Positions 1 through 8,232 of a stretch of 64,000 nucleotides of DNA are shown here, piece by piece. The stretch covers positions 2,329,001 to 2,393,000 of the forward strand of contig NKIZ01000001.1 in NCBI GenBank assembly GCA_002256425.1, given 5' to 3'. How positions within the stretch are numbered: position 1 is the first letter of the stretch; each line of letters opens with the position of its first letter. The translations under genes were made by a program, and so were the position numbers. The notes beneath the pieces were generated by a model. It was not told the DNA's origin. It saw nothing but the letters and a program-made list of their open reading frames with translations, and made no database searches. The DNA comes from Alphaproteobacteria bacterium PA2 (lineage in GTDB: Bacteria; Pseudomonadota; Alphaproteobacteria; Caulobacterales; Caulobacteraceae).

Positions 1-1
1 G

Positions 2-349
2 CTGGTGGTCAAGGCCGTGGGCGCCTCCGGGGGCTACGGCATGCTGATCGGGCCCCACGCCAGCGCCAAGGAGCGGTCCGACTTCGCCGAAGCTATCAAG
101 GCTGATCCGTCCAACTATATCGCCCAACCTACCATCCAGCTTTCCACCGCGCCCTGCCTGATCGACGGGGCGATCGACGCCCGTCACGTGGACCTGCGGC
201 CCTTCATCCTGTCCGGTGAGAAGATCGTGGTGACACCTGGCGCCCTTACCCGGGTGGCCCTCAAGAAGGGTTCGCTGGTGGTCAATTCCAGTCAGGGTGG
301 AGGGTCCAAGGACACCTGGATTCTCGGCGCCGAGGAGACCCGGCCATGA
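2..349 (+). CDS. Circularly permuted ATP-grasp protein, C-terminal part
   Basis: This is the last 115 codons of a gene that begins before the window. The reading frame is open from base 2 and ends in a TGA that overlaps the next start codon (ATGA). Visible segments include [19 protein letters not shown], a run ending [13 protein letters not shown], and a C-terminal stretch with LRPFILSG and [13 protein letters not shown]. These match my recollection of the COG2308 (DUF404/DUF407) family of circularly permuted ATP-grasp ligases, which are predicted to form peptide bonds. The following alpha-E and transglutaminase-fold genes are the usual partners of this family. The catalytic N-terminal part lies outside the window, so activity cannot be judged here. 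Confidence 0.85.
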   Translation: MVVKAVGASGGYGMLIGPHASAKERSDFAEAIKADPSNYIAQPTIQLSTAPCLIDGAIDARHVDLRPFILSGEKIVVTPGALTRVALKKGSLVVNSSQGGGSKDTWILGAEETRP

Positions 350-1290
350 TGCTCGCCCGCGTCGCCGACAGCCTCTACTGGATCGGCCGCTATGTCGAAC
401 GGGCCGAGCACATGTGCCGCCTGTCGGACGTCATGCTGAACGCCACCCTCGACCGGACCGATGCGGCCGCCCAGGTCACAAGGAACGTCCAGGCCGCCGT
501 TGGCGACCCGGAAACCGAAGAGGTCCTGACGCCCTATGAAATGGCCAGGTCCCTCGCCCTGAATCGGGAGGATCCGGGCTCCATCACCACCTCCCTGTCC
601 CGGGCCAGGGAAAATGCCAGGCAGGTCCGTGACCAGATCACCACCGAGACCTGGGAACGGCTGAACCTGATCTATCTGCGGGTCACAGGGCCTGGCGCCG
701 CCAAGGCCTTCGAGGACGGCTCGTCCAGCTTCCTGAACGAGATCATCTCGGACCTGCACATGTTCAAGGGCGCCGCCGACGCCACCATGAGCCATGGTGA
801 AGGCTGGGGCTTCCTGATGCTGGGGGCCTATCTCGAGCGCGCCCAGCTGATCGCGCGCCTGCTCAAGGTCTGCTTTGGCGATGAGAAGCAGCCGCCGGTC
901 ACCGATCACTCGGCCCTGACTAGCCTGCTGCGGATGGGCTGCGCCCTGGAACCCTATCTGCGGCGCTACACCGCCGACATCCAGCCCAAGCTGATCCTGG
1001 AATTCCTGATGTTTGACGCAGACTTCCCGCGATCCCTTCGCTTCACCACAGCACGGATCGCCGATCACCTGGCGGGGCTGAGCGGGTATGTGGACCATTC
1101 AAGCCATTCAGGCCCCGAGCGCCTGGCCGGCCGTCTGAAGGCGCGACTGCAATACGCCGATGTGGACAATCTGCAGATCCGCGACGCCAGCCCCATGGTC
1201 GGCACGGTTCTGGACGAATGCGCAGGCATCCACTCAGCGATCTATGACACCTTCGTCGCCTATTCCCTTGAAATGCGTCTTCCGGCCTAG
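346..1290 (+). CDS. Alpha-E domain protein (DUF403/COG2307)
   Basis: A 314-residue, mainly helical protein. It begins [21 protein letters not shown], which is the typical opening of alpha-E proteins. A second typical segment near the middle reads [14 protein letters not shown]. The start codon overlaps the stop of the ATP-grasp gene by four bases, which suggests translational coupling. Family members of unknown biochemistry almost always sit between a circularly permuted ATP-grasp ligase and a transglutaminase-like protein. They have been proposed to take part in non-ribosomal peptide synthesis or tagging. No signal peptide or membrane segment is visible, so the protein is probably cytoplasmic. 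Confidence 0.88.
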   Translation: MMLARVADSLYWIGRYVERAEHMCRLSDVMLNATLDRTDAAAQVTRNVQAAVGDPETEEVLTPYEMARSLALNREDPGSITTSLSRARENARQVRDQITTETWERLNLIYLRVTGPGAAKAFEDGSSSFLNEIISDLHMFKGAADATMSHGEGWGFLMLGAYLERAQLIARLLKVCFGDEKQPPVTDHSALTSLLRMGCALEPYLRRYTADIQPKLILEFLMFDADFPRSLRFTTARIADHLAGLSGYVDHSSHSGPERLAGRLKARLQYADVDNLQIRDASPMVGTVLDECAGIHSAIYDTFVAYSLEMRLPA

Positions 1291-1301
1291 GACCTGAACC
1301 C

Positions 1302-2282
1302 ATGCTTCTCGAGGTCCGTCACCTGACCGAATACCACTATGCCGACCCTGTGCGCGAAAGCGTCATGGAGGTCTGGATGCAACCCCAGAAGAGCGCCTCC
1401 CAGCGCCTGGTCGCCTTTGAACTGGAGCTAGATCCGGCGGCCCAGCTGTTCTCTTACGGCGACGCCTTCGGCAATGCCGTCTACCATTTCGATGTGCCCC
1501 AGCCCCACTCGAAGCTGGCCATTGTCGCCCGTTCGACAGTCGAGACCCAGATCCCGGCCCCCCTTCCCGACGCCCTGGACATGGGTGAATGGGACCGGTT
1601 GAAGAGCGACTTTGTCCGGGGCGAGAACTTCGACTTCCTGCGGCACCACGGCTTCGCCATAGAGACCGACGCCCTGACCAATTTCGTGATGGAATCCGGG
1701 ATTGATCGGCTGAGGGCCCGCGACCCCCTCACCGCGGTGCGCCGCATGTCGGAAATCATCTATGAGTCCTTCGCCTATGAGGCCGGCGTCACCGACGCCG
1801 AGAGCCCCATCGATCTGGCCCTTAGCGTCAAGCGCGGGGTCTGCCAGGACTTCACCCACATCATGATCGCCATCTGCCGGGCCTGGGGCATTCCGGCCCG
1901 CTATGTGTCGGGCTATCTGTTCACCGACCGCCAGCATGGCGACCGCTCGGACCCGGAGGCTACCCATGCCTGGGTGGAGGTCTTCCTGCCGTCCACCCGC
2001 TGGATCGGCCTGGACCCCACCAACAATGTCCTGGCCGGAGAGCGCCACATCGCCTGCGCCGTGGGCCGGGACTATAACGACGTTCCGCCATCCCGCGGGG
2101 TCTACAAGGGTGAATCCGACAGCCAGCTGGCCGTCGCGGTTTCCGTGGGACGGGCCCGGGCCGCGCACAGCGAGCCGGAATTCATCCGCGTCGCCCAGCC
2201 GACCTTCAACCGCAGCGGCCGCCGCCGTCCTGTTCCCGGCGGCATGAATTCCGACCAGCAACAACAGCAGCAACAGCAGTAG
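1302..2282 (+). CDS. Transglutaminase-fold cysteine peptidase family protein with polyglutamine tail
   Basis: A 326-residue protein of the COG1305 family. An N-terminal beta domain opens with LLEVRHLTEYHYADPV. It is followed by a papain-like transglutaminase core with a catalytic triad visible as Cys181 (GVCQDFTH), His222 (THAWVEVF) and Asp238 (GLDPTNN). There is no signal peptide. The gene lies 11 bases after the alpha-E gene and completes the ATP-grasp/alpha-E/transglutaminase operon, where it is expected to act as a peptidase or amide-forming enzyme on the ligase product. The last eight codons before the stop (2256-2279) all encode glutamine as a CAA/CAG run, which I do not expect in this family and which may vary in length. 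Confidence 0.9.
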   Translation: MLLEVRHLTEYHYADPVRESVMEVWMQPQKSASQRLVAFELELDPAAQLFSYGDAFGNAVYHFDVPQPHSKLAIVARSTVETQIPAPLPDALDMGEWDRLKSDFVRGENFDFLRHHGFAIETDALTNFVMESGIDRLRARDPLTAVRRMSEIIYESFAYEAGVTDAESPIDLALSVKRGVCQDFTHIMIAICRAWGIPARYVSGYLFTDRQHGDRSDPEATHAWVEVFLPSTRWIGLDPTNNVLAGERHIACAVGRDYNDVPPSRGVYKGESDSQLAVAVSVGRARAAHSEPEFIRVAQPTFNRSGRRRPVPGGMNSDQQQQQQQQ

Positions 2283-2309
2283 CCTCGCCGCTGCTGATGG
2301 AAGAACGGG

Positions 2310-2337
2310 CCCGCCGGACTGTGACCAGTCCGGCGGG
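2310..2337. terminator. Bidirectional hairpin terminator between convergent genes
   Basis: A perfect 11-base-pair inverted repeat (CCCGCCGGACT ... AGTCCGGCGGG) with a six-base loop. It lies between the transglutaminase stop and the stop of the oppositely oriented TonB receptor. Short pyrimidine-rich tracts follow on the plus strand (GTTCTTCT). The position and stem strength support termination from both sides. Confidence 0.75.
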
Positions 2338-2343
2338 GTTCTT

Positions 2344-5181
2344 CTAGAAGGCCATGCGCAGGCCGACCCGGAAGACACGGCCGAGAACGTCATAGAGGCC
2401 GCGATTGGTCTGAAGGTAGCCGACCGTATTCTCTGCACCCAGATTGTTGGGGTTGGAGGTCAGGACAGGGTCCTTGTTGAACACGTTCCGGATCGAGACA
2501 TAGGCCTCGGTGTCAGCCTTGTTGATCTGGAAGCTGTAGGACGCCGACAGGTCGAAATAGGTCGCCCCGTCTATGTGGTTGTCATTGATGGTGAAGTAGG
2601 GCGACACGCTGGCCGGGCAGCCGCTGGTGCATTCGGTGTAGGCGTTGCTGACGACACCGGAGCTGACGCCCCGGGCCGTTCCCGTGAAGGACCAGTCCTC
2701 GATCTTGTAGGTAGCCGTCAGGCGATAGATCCAGTCCGGGGTGCTGCCGGAATTGGCGCCGGCCAGGTCGATGTGGGTGACCCCGTCATCGGTGACGTTC
2801 TCCATATAATGGGTGGCCTGGGCCCGCAGGCTGAGGTTCCCCTTCAGAGGCTCATAGAGGTCCTCAAGGTCGGCGCGGTAGGAAGCCTCTACATCCAGCC
2901 CCCTGGCCGTCAGCTTGTTGAGGTTGGCGTAGTAGAGGTTGATGGTGTTGAGCACGCCCTTGCTGTCATAGACAAGGTTGCTGCAATAGCTCTGGACCTT
3001 GTTCAGGAAGCAGTAGTCGGCGGTCTGCTGGGCGGTGACAAAGCTGATCACCCCCTCAACCCGGATGTCATAATAGTCCAGCGAGGCCTGGAAGCCCGGC
3101 AGGAAGCGTGGCTGGACCACAACGCCGACACCATAGCCGTCGGCGACCTCGGGCTGGACGGACGGGTTGCCCTGCAGGTTCTGGACGAAGGCGGTCGAGA
3201 CGCCGTTGATCGACACCGAATTGCTTCGCGCCGTGCCGCTGTCATAGAGCTCGCTCATATTGGCGGCGCGGATATCCCTGGAACGGGAGGCCCGGAAGGT
3301 GATGTCGTCAATCGGCGTATAGGTCAGGCCGGCCTTCCAGGTCGTGACCCCGCCCGAGGTGCTGTAATCGGTGTATCGGGCGGCGCCGTTGAAATCCAAA
3401 CCCTTCATCAGGGGCATGAGGACTTCGACATAAGCCTCCGCCACATCATACTTTCCCTGGGTGACCTTGTAGTTGCCGTACTTCCAGCCCGACGCCTGAT
3501 ACTGAAGCTCGACTGCGCCTCCCATCTGCTCCTTGCGGTACTCCGCGCCAGCGGCGAGGGAGACCGGGCCGGCCCAGTTCTGGAACTCCGAAGAGCGGAC
3601 ATTGAAGGCGAAGACGTCCTGCTTGAACTCCTGGGTGCGGTAGGGCGTGCCCAGCACATAGTTCAGGGCGGCCTGGCTGGCCACGCCGACGCCGAACCGG
3701 TTAAGGGGCACACAGCCATTGGTCGGCGCTGTCAGGGTCGAACGGCAGACAATCTGGCCGTTGGCCGGATTGATCACCGCGTCCGTAGCCAGGGCCAGAC
3801 GGGCATTGTTCCAGGTGGCGGTGAGCTTCTCGTCGGTCTCGGTCTTGCCGTGCTGGTAATAGCTGTCCCAGGTGAGGCTGTGGCCCATCAGGTCCAGGTC
3901 GCCCTTGGCCCCGACCACAAAGCGCTCGGTCTTGCGCACATTGGCGCTGCCGGAGGCCGGCATGTCGGCATTGCTTGTGCCCATGGTGAAGGTCTTCAGG
4001 CCGCCTGCGGTCATCTGCGCCTTCACCGAGGCTGGCAGATAGGCGTTATCAGCCTGGATCACGATCCCGGTCTGGGTCGGATTGATGTAGTAGCTCAGCC
4101 CCTCATACTTGGCGTAGGAGGCCTGGGCGAAGACCTGGACCTTGTCGGTCAGATCGAAGCTGACCCGGCCAAAGAGGCTGTCGCGGTCCTCGTCCGGCGC
4201 CAGACTGTTGGTGCCGTTCATGCCCGATGATGAGTACTTCCAGTCACCGCCGACCATCCACTGGCCAGAGACGGCGCCATAGGCCAGCTGATTGACCGCG
4301 CCATTGACCCCGAAGTAGGTGCCTTTGAGGGGACCGGCGGTGATCAGACCGCCCGGGGTGTAGGCCGAGATCCCGACATTGTGGGAGACAAGATAGAAGG
4401 GCGCTCCGGCCGAGAGGTCGGTATTCCGGATGGCGAAATAGCCCGACTTGTTCCAGTCACGGCTGGTATAGTGGATGCCGTCCTGGGTGACCCGCTCGGC
4501 GCTGAACAGGACATGCCCCCGGCCGTCCAGGACCTTGGCGCCCGCCGTGACATTGAATTTCCAGTTGGCGTTGTCGCCATAAGTCGTCTCGCCGTACTCC
4601 GCCGTCATTTTCAGGCCGGTATAGGTCTTATCGAGGATGAAGTTCACAACCCCGCCGACCGCATCAGAGCCATAAGCCGAAGACGCCCCGCCAGTCACAA
4701 CCTCAACCCGCGAGATCAGCGCCTGGGGAAAGGTGTTGGTGTCCACCTGGCCGGTTGAAGCCGAAACCACTGAACGCTGGCCGTCAAACAGGACCAGGGT
4801 CCGGCCTGTGCCCAGGGCGCGCAGGTTCAGGGCGCTGATCCCCGCCACACCATTGCTGAGGCCGCCTGATGAGTTCGCCGCTGTCGCACTTCCCGCCACC
4901 GATGGCAGGGTGTTCACGAAGTCGGCGATGTTCGCAGCCGCAGCCGCCTTGATCTCTTCCGTGCCCAGCACATTGACCGGCGTCGGGGCGTCATATCCGT
5001 CCCTCACCACCCGCGAGCCTGTCACCATGACCTCTTCAAGGTCCGTGGCCTTGACCACCGCATCAGCCGCTTCGGCGGCGTAACTGGCCGTTGCAGCGCC
5101 CAGCATGGCGGCAAGGCTGGCAGATGTCAGGATGGAGGCCTTCAGTTTGAAGCGCCGACCGTCAAAGGTGTTGGTTTTCAT
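2344..5181 (-). CDS. TonB-dependent outer-membrane receptor
   Basis: A 945-residue protein with a signal peptide (Ala-rich, cleavage probably near ASYAAEA). A TonB-box-like stretch follows (LEEVMVTGSRV), then a plug domain with TPVNVLGTEEI and GLSNGVAGISALNLRALG. The rest is a long beta-barrel. The C-terminus ends in phenylalanine (VGLRMAF), as needed for BAM assembly. It should import a scarce substrate through the outer membrane using TonB energy. The substrate cannot be read from sequence. The M20 hydrolase upstream on the same strand suggests a peptide- or amino-acyl-type compound. The gene is probably expressed from its own promoter in the long gap upstream. Confidence 0.93.
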   Translation of the reverse strand: MKTNTFDGRRFKLKASILTSASLAAMLGAATASYAAEAADAVVKATDLEEVMVTGSRVVRDGYDAPTPVNVLGTEEIKAAAAANIADFVNTLPSVAGSATAANSSGGLSNGVAGISALNLRALGTGRTLVLFDGQRSVVSASTGQVDTNTFPQALISRVEVVTGGASSAYGSDAVGGVVNFILDKTYTGLKMTAEYGETTYGDNANWKFNVTAGAKVLDGRGHVLFSAERVTQDGIHYTSRDWNKSGYFAIRNTDLSAGAPFYLVSHNVGISAYTPGGLITAGPLKGTYFGVNGAVNQLAYGAVSGQWMVGGDWKYSSSGMNGTNSLAPDEDRDSLFGRVSFDLTDKVQVFAQASYAKYEGLSYYINPTQTGIVIQADNAYLPASVKAQMTAGGLKTFTMGTSNADMPASGSANVRKTERFVVGAKGDLDLMGHSLTWDSYYQHGKTETDEKLTATWNNARLALATDAVINPANGQIVCRSTLTAPTNGCVPLNRFGVGVASQAALNYVLGTPYRTQEFKQDVFAFNVRSSEFQNWAGPVSLAAGAEYRKEQMGGAVELQYQASGWKYGNYKVTQGKYDVAEAYVEVLMPLMKGLDFNGAARYTDYSTSGGVTTWKAGLTYTPIDDITFRASRSRDIRAANMSELYDSGTARSNSVSINGVSTAFVQNLQGNPSVQPEVADGYGVGVVVQPRFLPGFQASLDYYDIRVEGVISFVTAQQTADYCFLNKVQSYCSNLVYDSKGVLNTINLYYANLNKLTARGLDVEASYRADLEDLYEPLKGNLSLRAQATHYMENVTDDGVTHIDLAGANSGSTPDWIYRLTATYKIEDWSFTGTARGVSSGVVSNAYTECTSGCPASVSPYFTINDNHIDGATYFDLSASYSFQINKADTEAYVSIRNVFNKDPVLTSNPNNLGAENTVGYLQTNRGLYDVLGRVFRVGLRMAF

Positions 5182-5552
5182 GATGATTTCCGGACTGGGA
5201 TGAACGTGAAGTGTTCTCGGCCGAACCCGTGGTCGTGCGTCCTGAAGGTCAGGCTGCGCCTGATCCCAACAGCCGCTCGAACACCGTCACCGGCCTCCGA
5301 ACCGCCCCGCCGCCTGGCTGATCTGGCTTCTCCCGCAGAGTCCTGCGGAGGACGCGTCAATCAGGCCTAGTCTGGCGCCTCACCCCCAAGCTCTTGCATC
5401 GCGGACTCTCATGGTCCTCGATCCGATCCTCAGGCAGACTTGGAAAAACAGGAAAGACCAATTGGAAATCATCTAAATATTCACAAAATTGCCAAATTTA
5501 TAAACATCATGCCTTTCAAATAGATGCCCATGAAGTCAAGCATCTGAACAAA
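5182..5552. other. Long intergenic region upstream of the TonB receptor, with an AT-rich segment
   Basis: About 370 bases separate the receptor start from the terminator of the M20 gene. No convincing gene is seen. The part nearest the receptor is GC-rich and contains a small hairpin on the minus strand (CCGCAG ... CTGCGG, near 5333-5350). Bases 5455-5550 are clearly AT-rich compared with the rest of the window (for example CTAAATATTCACAAAATT) and may hold the receptor promoter and a regulator site. I could not match a known riboswitch or operator. Confidence 0.5.
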
Positions 5553-5581
5553 AAAGGGCGAGCCAATCAGGCTCGCCCTTT
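5553..5581 (-). terminator. Rho-independent terminator of the M20 amidohydrolase gene
   Basis: A perfect inverted repeat (AAAGGGCGAGCC, loop AATCA, GGCTCGCCCTTT). On the minus strand it is followed by a run of six T, only about 20 bases after the M20 stop codon. This is a classical intrinsic terminator. Confidence 0.88.
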
Positions 5582-5602
5582 CCATAGATATTCTGCCCTT
5601 AC

Positions 5603-7198
5603 CTATTTTGGAGCTTCTCCATTGGGATAGGTGATCCCGAGTTGCTCCAAATAGGTCCCGTACTTCTTTGAATTGTAATAGAAGGGCTCCATTTTGGGGC
5701 GCATCTTGGCCATGATGTCGGCATTGAGCCAGATGGCCGGCTTGTCGGAAGGCGACAGGACCGGATCGTACTTGGTGTCCTTCAACTGGACGTTCTGGAA
5801 GTAATCCTTGGCGTCGGTCACCAGTTTGGGTGTCGTGACAATGTCCAGAACCGTCAGGGCGACGGCCTTTGCGCCGACCACAACACCCTTGTGGGCGATG
5901 GGTGTGGCCATGGCCATGGCCGAGGTCACATTGTGCCCGATGGCGTTGGGGATGTTGGAGGGGTAGCGGATGGTGATGGTCGGCACGCTCCACATGACGT
6001 CGCCGATATCGTCAGACCCCCCGCCCATCGGCGTTCCCCGGGTGTCCGGCTCGGAAATCGGCGCGACAACGGTCGAAAGCGGCTGGAGCTTGAAGCCCTG
6101 GGCCGTCTGGACCCGCTTGGCGAAGGTCTGGTCGTCCTCACTCCACTGCGGCATGCCCACAGCCTTGATGTTGGCGTAGGCGGCGAGGGCCAGGGGCTTG
6201 TTGCTGTAATTGGGCGCGGCATAACCCAGCACGCGGCGCTCGACCGTCGTGCCGGTCGCCTGGGCGGCGGCTTCGGAGATGGTATTGCCGAGTTCGTAGA
6301 GCTTGCGGATGGAGTCAAAGGTGTTTTCGCGGAAATAGTACCAGACCGAGGCAACACCCGGGACGATGTTCGGCTGTCCGCCCCCATTGGTGATGACATA
6401 GTGCGACCTCTGGGTCAGGGGCAGATGCTCCCGCCGCAGGTTCCAGGCCATGTTCATCACTTCCACCCCGTCCAGGGCGCTCAGGCCATCCCAGGGCTGG
6501 CCGGCGGCGTGGGCAGTCTTGCCATGGAAGGTGTATTCCACCGAGACCATGCCGTTATTGCCCCCGGGGCCCCAACCGGTTGAGAAGTCACGGCCGACGT
6601 GCACGAAGATCGATGCGTCGACCCCTTTGAACATGCCGTCCCGCACATAATAGGCCTTGGTGGCCAGGAGTTCTTCGGCCACCCCCGGCCAGACCATCAG
6701 CCGTCCAGGGATCTTGTTCTTCTCCATGACGTCCTTGGCCGAAAGGGCGGCGACGATCATGAGGGGCAGGCCCGAATTATGTCCTTCGCCATGGCCAGGC
6801 GCACCTTCAACCATGGGGGTCACGGTCGGCACGCCCGGGTATTGGGAGAGACCCAGCAGGTTATCAATGTCGCTGCCCAGGGCCACCAGGGGACCGCCCT
6901 CACCCCAGGTCGCCGTCCAGGCTGTTGGGATACCGGCTGCGCCCCGGGTGATCTTGAAGCCATTCTTCTCGAGAATGCCGGTGAGGTATTCCGAGGTCTT
7001 GAATTCCTGAAAGCCCGGTTCGGCATAGCTGAACACCTGGTCGACCATGACCTGGGCCAGTTTGGTACGGGACTCGACACCGGCCACGGCGGCATCGCGC
7101 ATGGCCTGGGTGGGCTCGGCATGAGCCACGGAAACCGTAGCCGTCAGGGCGGCGAAGGCCGCAGCCCCGAGCAATCTGGACCTCAGTACATTGAACAT
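5603..7198 (-). CDS. Secreted M20-family amidohydrolase (AbgB-like)
   Basis: A 531-residue metallo-amidohydrolase with an N-terminal signal peptide (FNVLRSRLLGAAAFAALTA, cleavage near AHA-EP), so it acts in the periplasm. Segments such as GEGHNSGLPLM, VAEELLATKAYY, HGKTAHAAGQPWDG and GGGSDDIGDV match M20 peptidases of the aminobenzoyl-glutamate hydrolase (AbgB) type. These enzymes use a dinuclear metal site to cleave N-acyl or amide bonds. I chose the ATG at 7198 because GGGGA lies five bases upstream; a TTG five codons earlier is less likely. It precedes a TonB receptor on the same strand, though a strong terminator separates them, so the pair is linked by location rather than by one transcript. 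Confidence 0.88.
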   Translation of the reverse strand: MFNVLRSRLLGAAAFAALTATVSVAHAEPTQAMRDAAVAGVESRTKLAQVMVDQVFSYAEPGFQEFKTSEYLTGILEKNGFKITRGAAGIPTAWTATWGEGGPLVALGSDIDNLLGLSQYPGVPTVTPMVEGAPGHGEGHNSGLPLMIVAALSAKDVMEKNKIPGRLMVWPGVAEELLATKAYYVRDGMFKGVDASIFVHVGRDFSTGWGPGGNNGMVSVEYTFHGKTAHAAGQPWDGLSALDGVEVMNMAWNLRREHLPLTQRSHYVITNGGGQPNIVPGVASVWYYFRENTFDSIRKLYELGNTISEAAAQATGTTVERRVLGYAAPNYSNKPLALAAYANIKAVGMPQWSEDDQTFAKRVQTAQGFKLQPLSTVVAPISEPDTRGTPMGGGSDDIGDVMWSVPTITIRYPSNIPNAIGHNVTSAMAMATPIAHKGVVVGAKAVALTVLDIVTTPKLVTDAKDYFQNVQLKDTKYDPVLSPSDKPAIWLNADIMAKMRPKMEPFYYNSKKYGTYLEQLGITYPNGEAPK

Positions 7199-7479
7199 GG
7201 AATTCCCCAGCAATTGACCAACGAAAATTCTGTGCGGGTCAGGGCCCTGCCCCGGCTGCCGTCAGCAATCCGAAGTGAGACGGCCTGAGCCTGTCGCCGA
7301 CATATGAAATGTGACTCGTCAGATGCTGCAGTGCGAAACTGTGCGCTCAAGCGGCGCCGGGAACAGATTTTGGTCACATTCCTGCAAGGAATTTGAACTC
7401 GGGCGCTTGGCGCAGGAGCTCGAAACCTGGGTCGTACCGCACCGCCATGTGTGGACTGCGCCGCCTCGGCAAGGCGGAA

Positions 7480-7554
7480 TGGTAGGCCGGGTGGGGATCG
7501 AACCCACGACCACTCGATTAAAAGTCGGGTGCTCTACCGCTGAGCTACCGGCCC
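7480..7554 (-). tRNA. tRNA-Lys (anticodon TTT) with encoded CCA
   Basis: Cloverleaf read on the minus strand: acceptor GGGCCGG/CCGGCCT, D-stem GCTC/GAGC, anticodon loop CTTTTAA, T-stem GTGGG/CCCAC with TTCGATC loop, discriminator A, then genomic CCA. The anticodon stem is CCCGA/TCGAG, which leaves a C28-A42 mismatch. All other stems pair fully. Confidence 0.95.
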
Positions 7555-7700
7555 TTGGCGCGACGCAGATCATGCGCCGGGCGAAGCGGCGCGGACCATA
7601 GGGCCGGGGCCCTGTCGGGGCAAGGGTCTGAGGGAAATCATCGCCGCCGGCCCGGGAAACAGGGCTTTGCCCGCCCCACCCCTTCGCGCTAGGGTGTTGC

Positions 7701-8231
7701 ATGATCCGGCCGCACCTCTTGATCCCTGTTCTTCTGGCCCTGGGTGGATGCGTGACGGCGTCGCCTGATGGTTCCCCCCAGGTCCAGACGGCGTCGCAGG
7801 CCCGCCGGGCCGACCTGCCCAGCGCCGTCACCTCGCCTCTGCGGGATGCAAATCTGCTGCAATCCAAGATCCCCGATGTCCTGCTGGCGGCCCTGGACAA
7901 TCCCTATGGGAGGCCGGCGCGGGTGGACTGCGACTGGGTTGTCGCCGAAATGCTGCCGCTGAACGGCGCCCTGGGGGTTGATCTGGAAGAGCCCGACCTG
8001 GATGACCACACCCTGGGCGAGCGGGGCGCTGAAACCGTACTAAGCGCCATTGCCGGCGCGACCTCCGGCGCACTGCCCATGCGGGCCTGGGTTCGGGAAC
8101 TCTCCGGCGCCCAAAGACATGACAAGGCCATTTCAGCAGCCATTACGGCGGGTCAGATCCGCCGCGCCTATCTGAAGGGCCTGGGCGAAAGCCGGGGCTG
8201 CGCGCCGCCAGCCCGCCCCTACGGCCACTGA
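7701..8231 (+). CDS. Small lipoprotein of unknown function
   Basis: A 176-residue protein with a lipoprotein signal (LLIPVLLALGGC), so Cys17 is probably lipidated. The mature part has one notable segment, DCDWVVAEMLPLNGALGVDL, and a C-terminal region with a second cysteine (ESRGC). I do not recognise a family. It ends one base before the stop of the convergent tgt gene, which leaves no room for a separate terminator. It starts about 150 bases after the tRNA-Lys gene, which lies on the other strand. Confidence 0.75.
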   Translation: MIRPHLLIPVLLALGGCVTASPDGSPQVQTASQARRADLPSAVTSPLRDANLLQSKIPDVLLAALDNPYGRPARVDCDWVVAEMLPLNGALGVDLEEPDLDDHTLGERGAETVLSAIAGATSGALPMRAWVRELSGAQRHDKAISAAITAGQIRRAYLKGLGESRGCAPPARPYGH

Positions 8232-8232
8232 C

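Noticed and set aside
2575..4230. Long open frame opposite the TonB receptor
   Set aside because: It is a mirror of the receptor gene in high-GC DNA, with no family motif and no ribosome site.
5178..5360. 60-codon minus-strand frame in the gap upstream of the TonB receptor
   Set aside because: Arg/Ala-rich, overlaps the receptor start and has no ribosome site.
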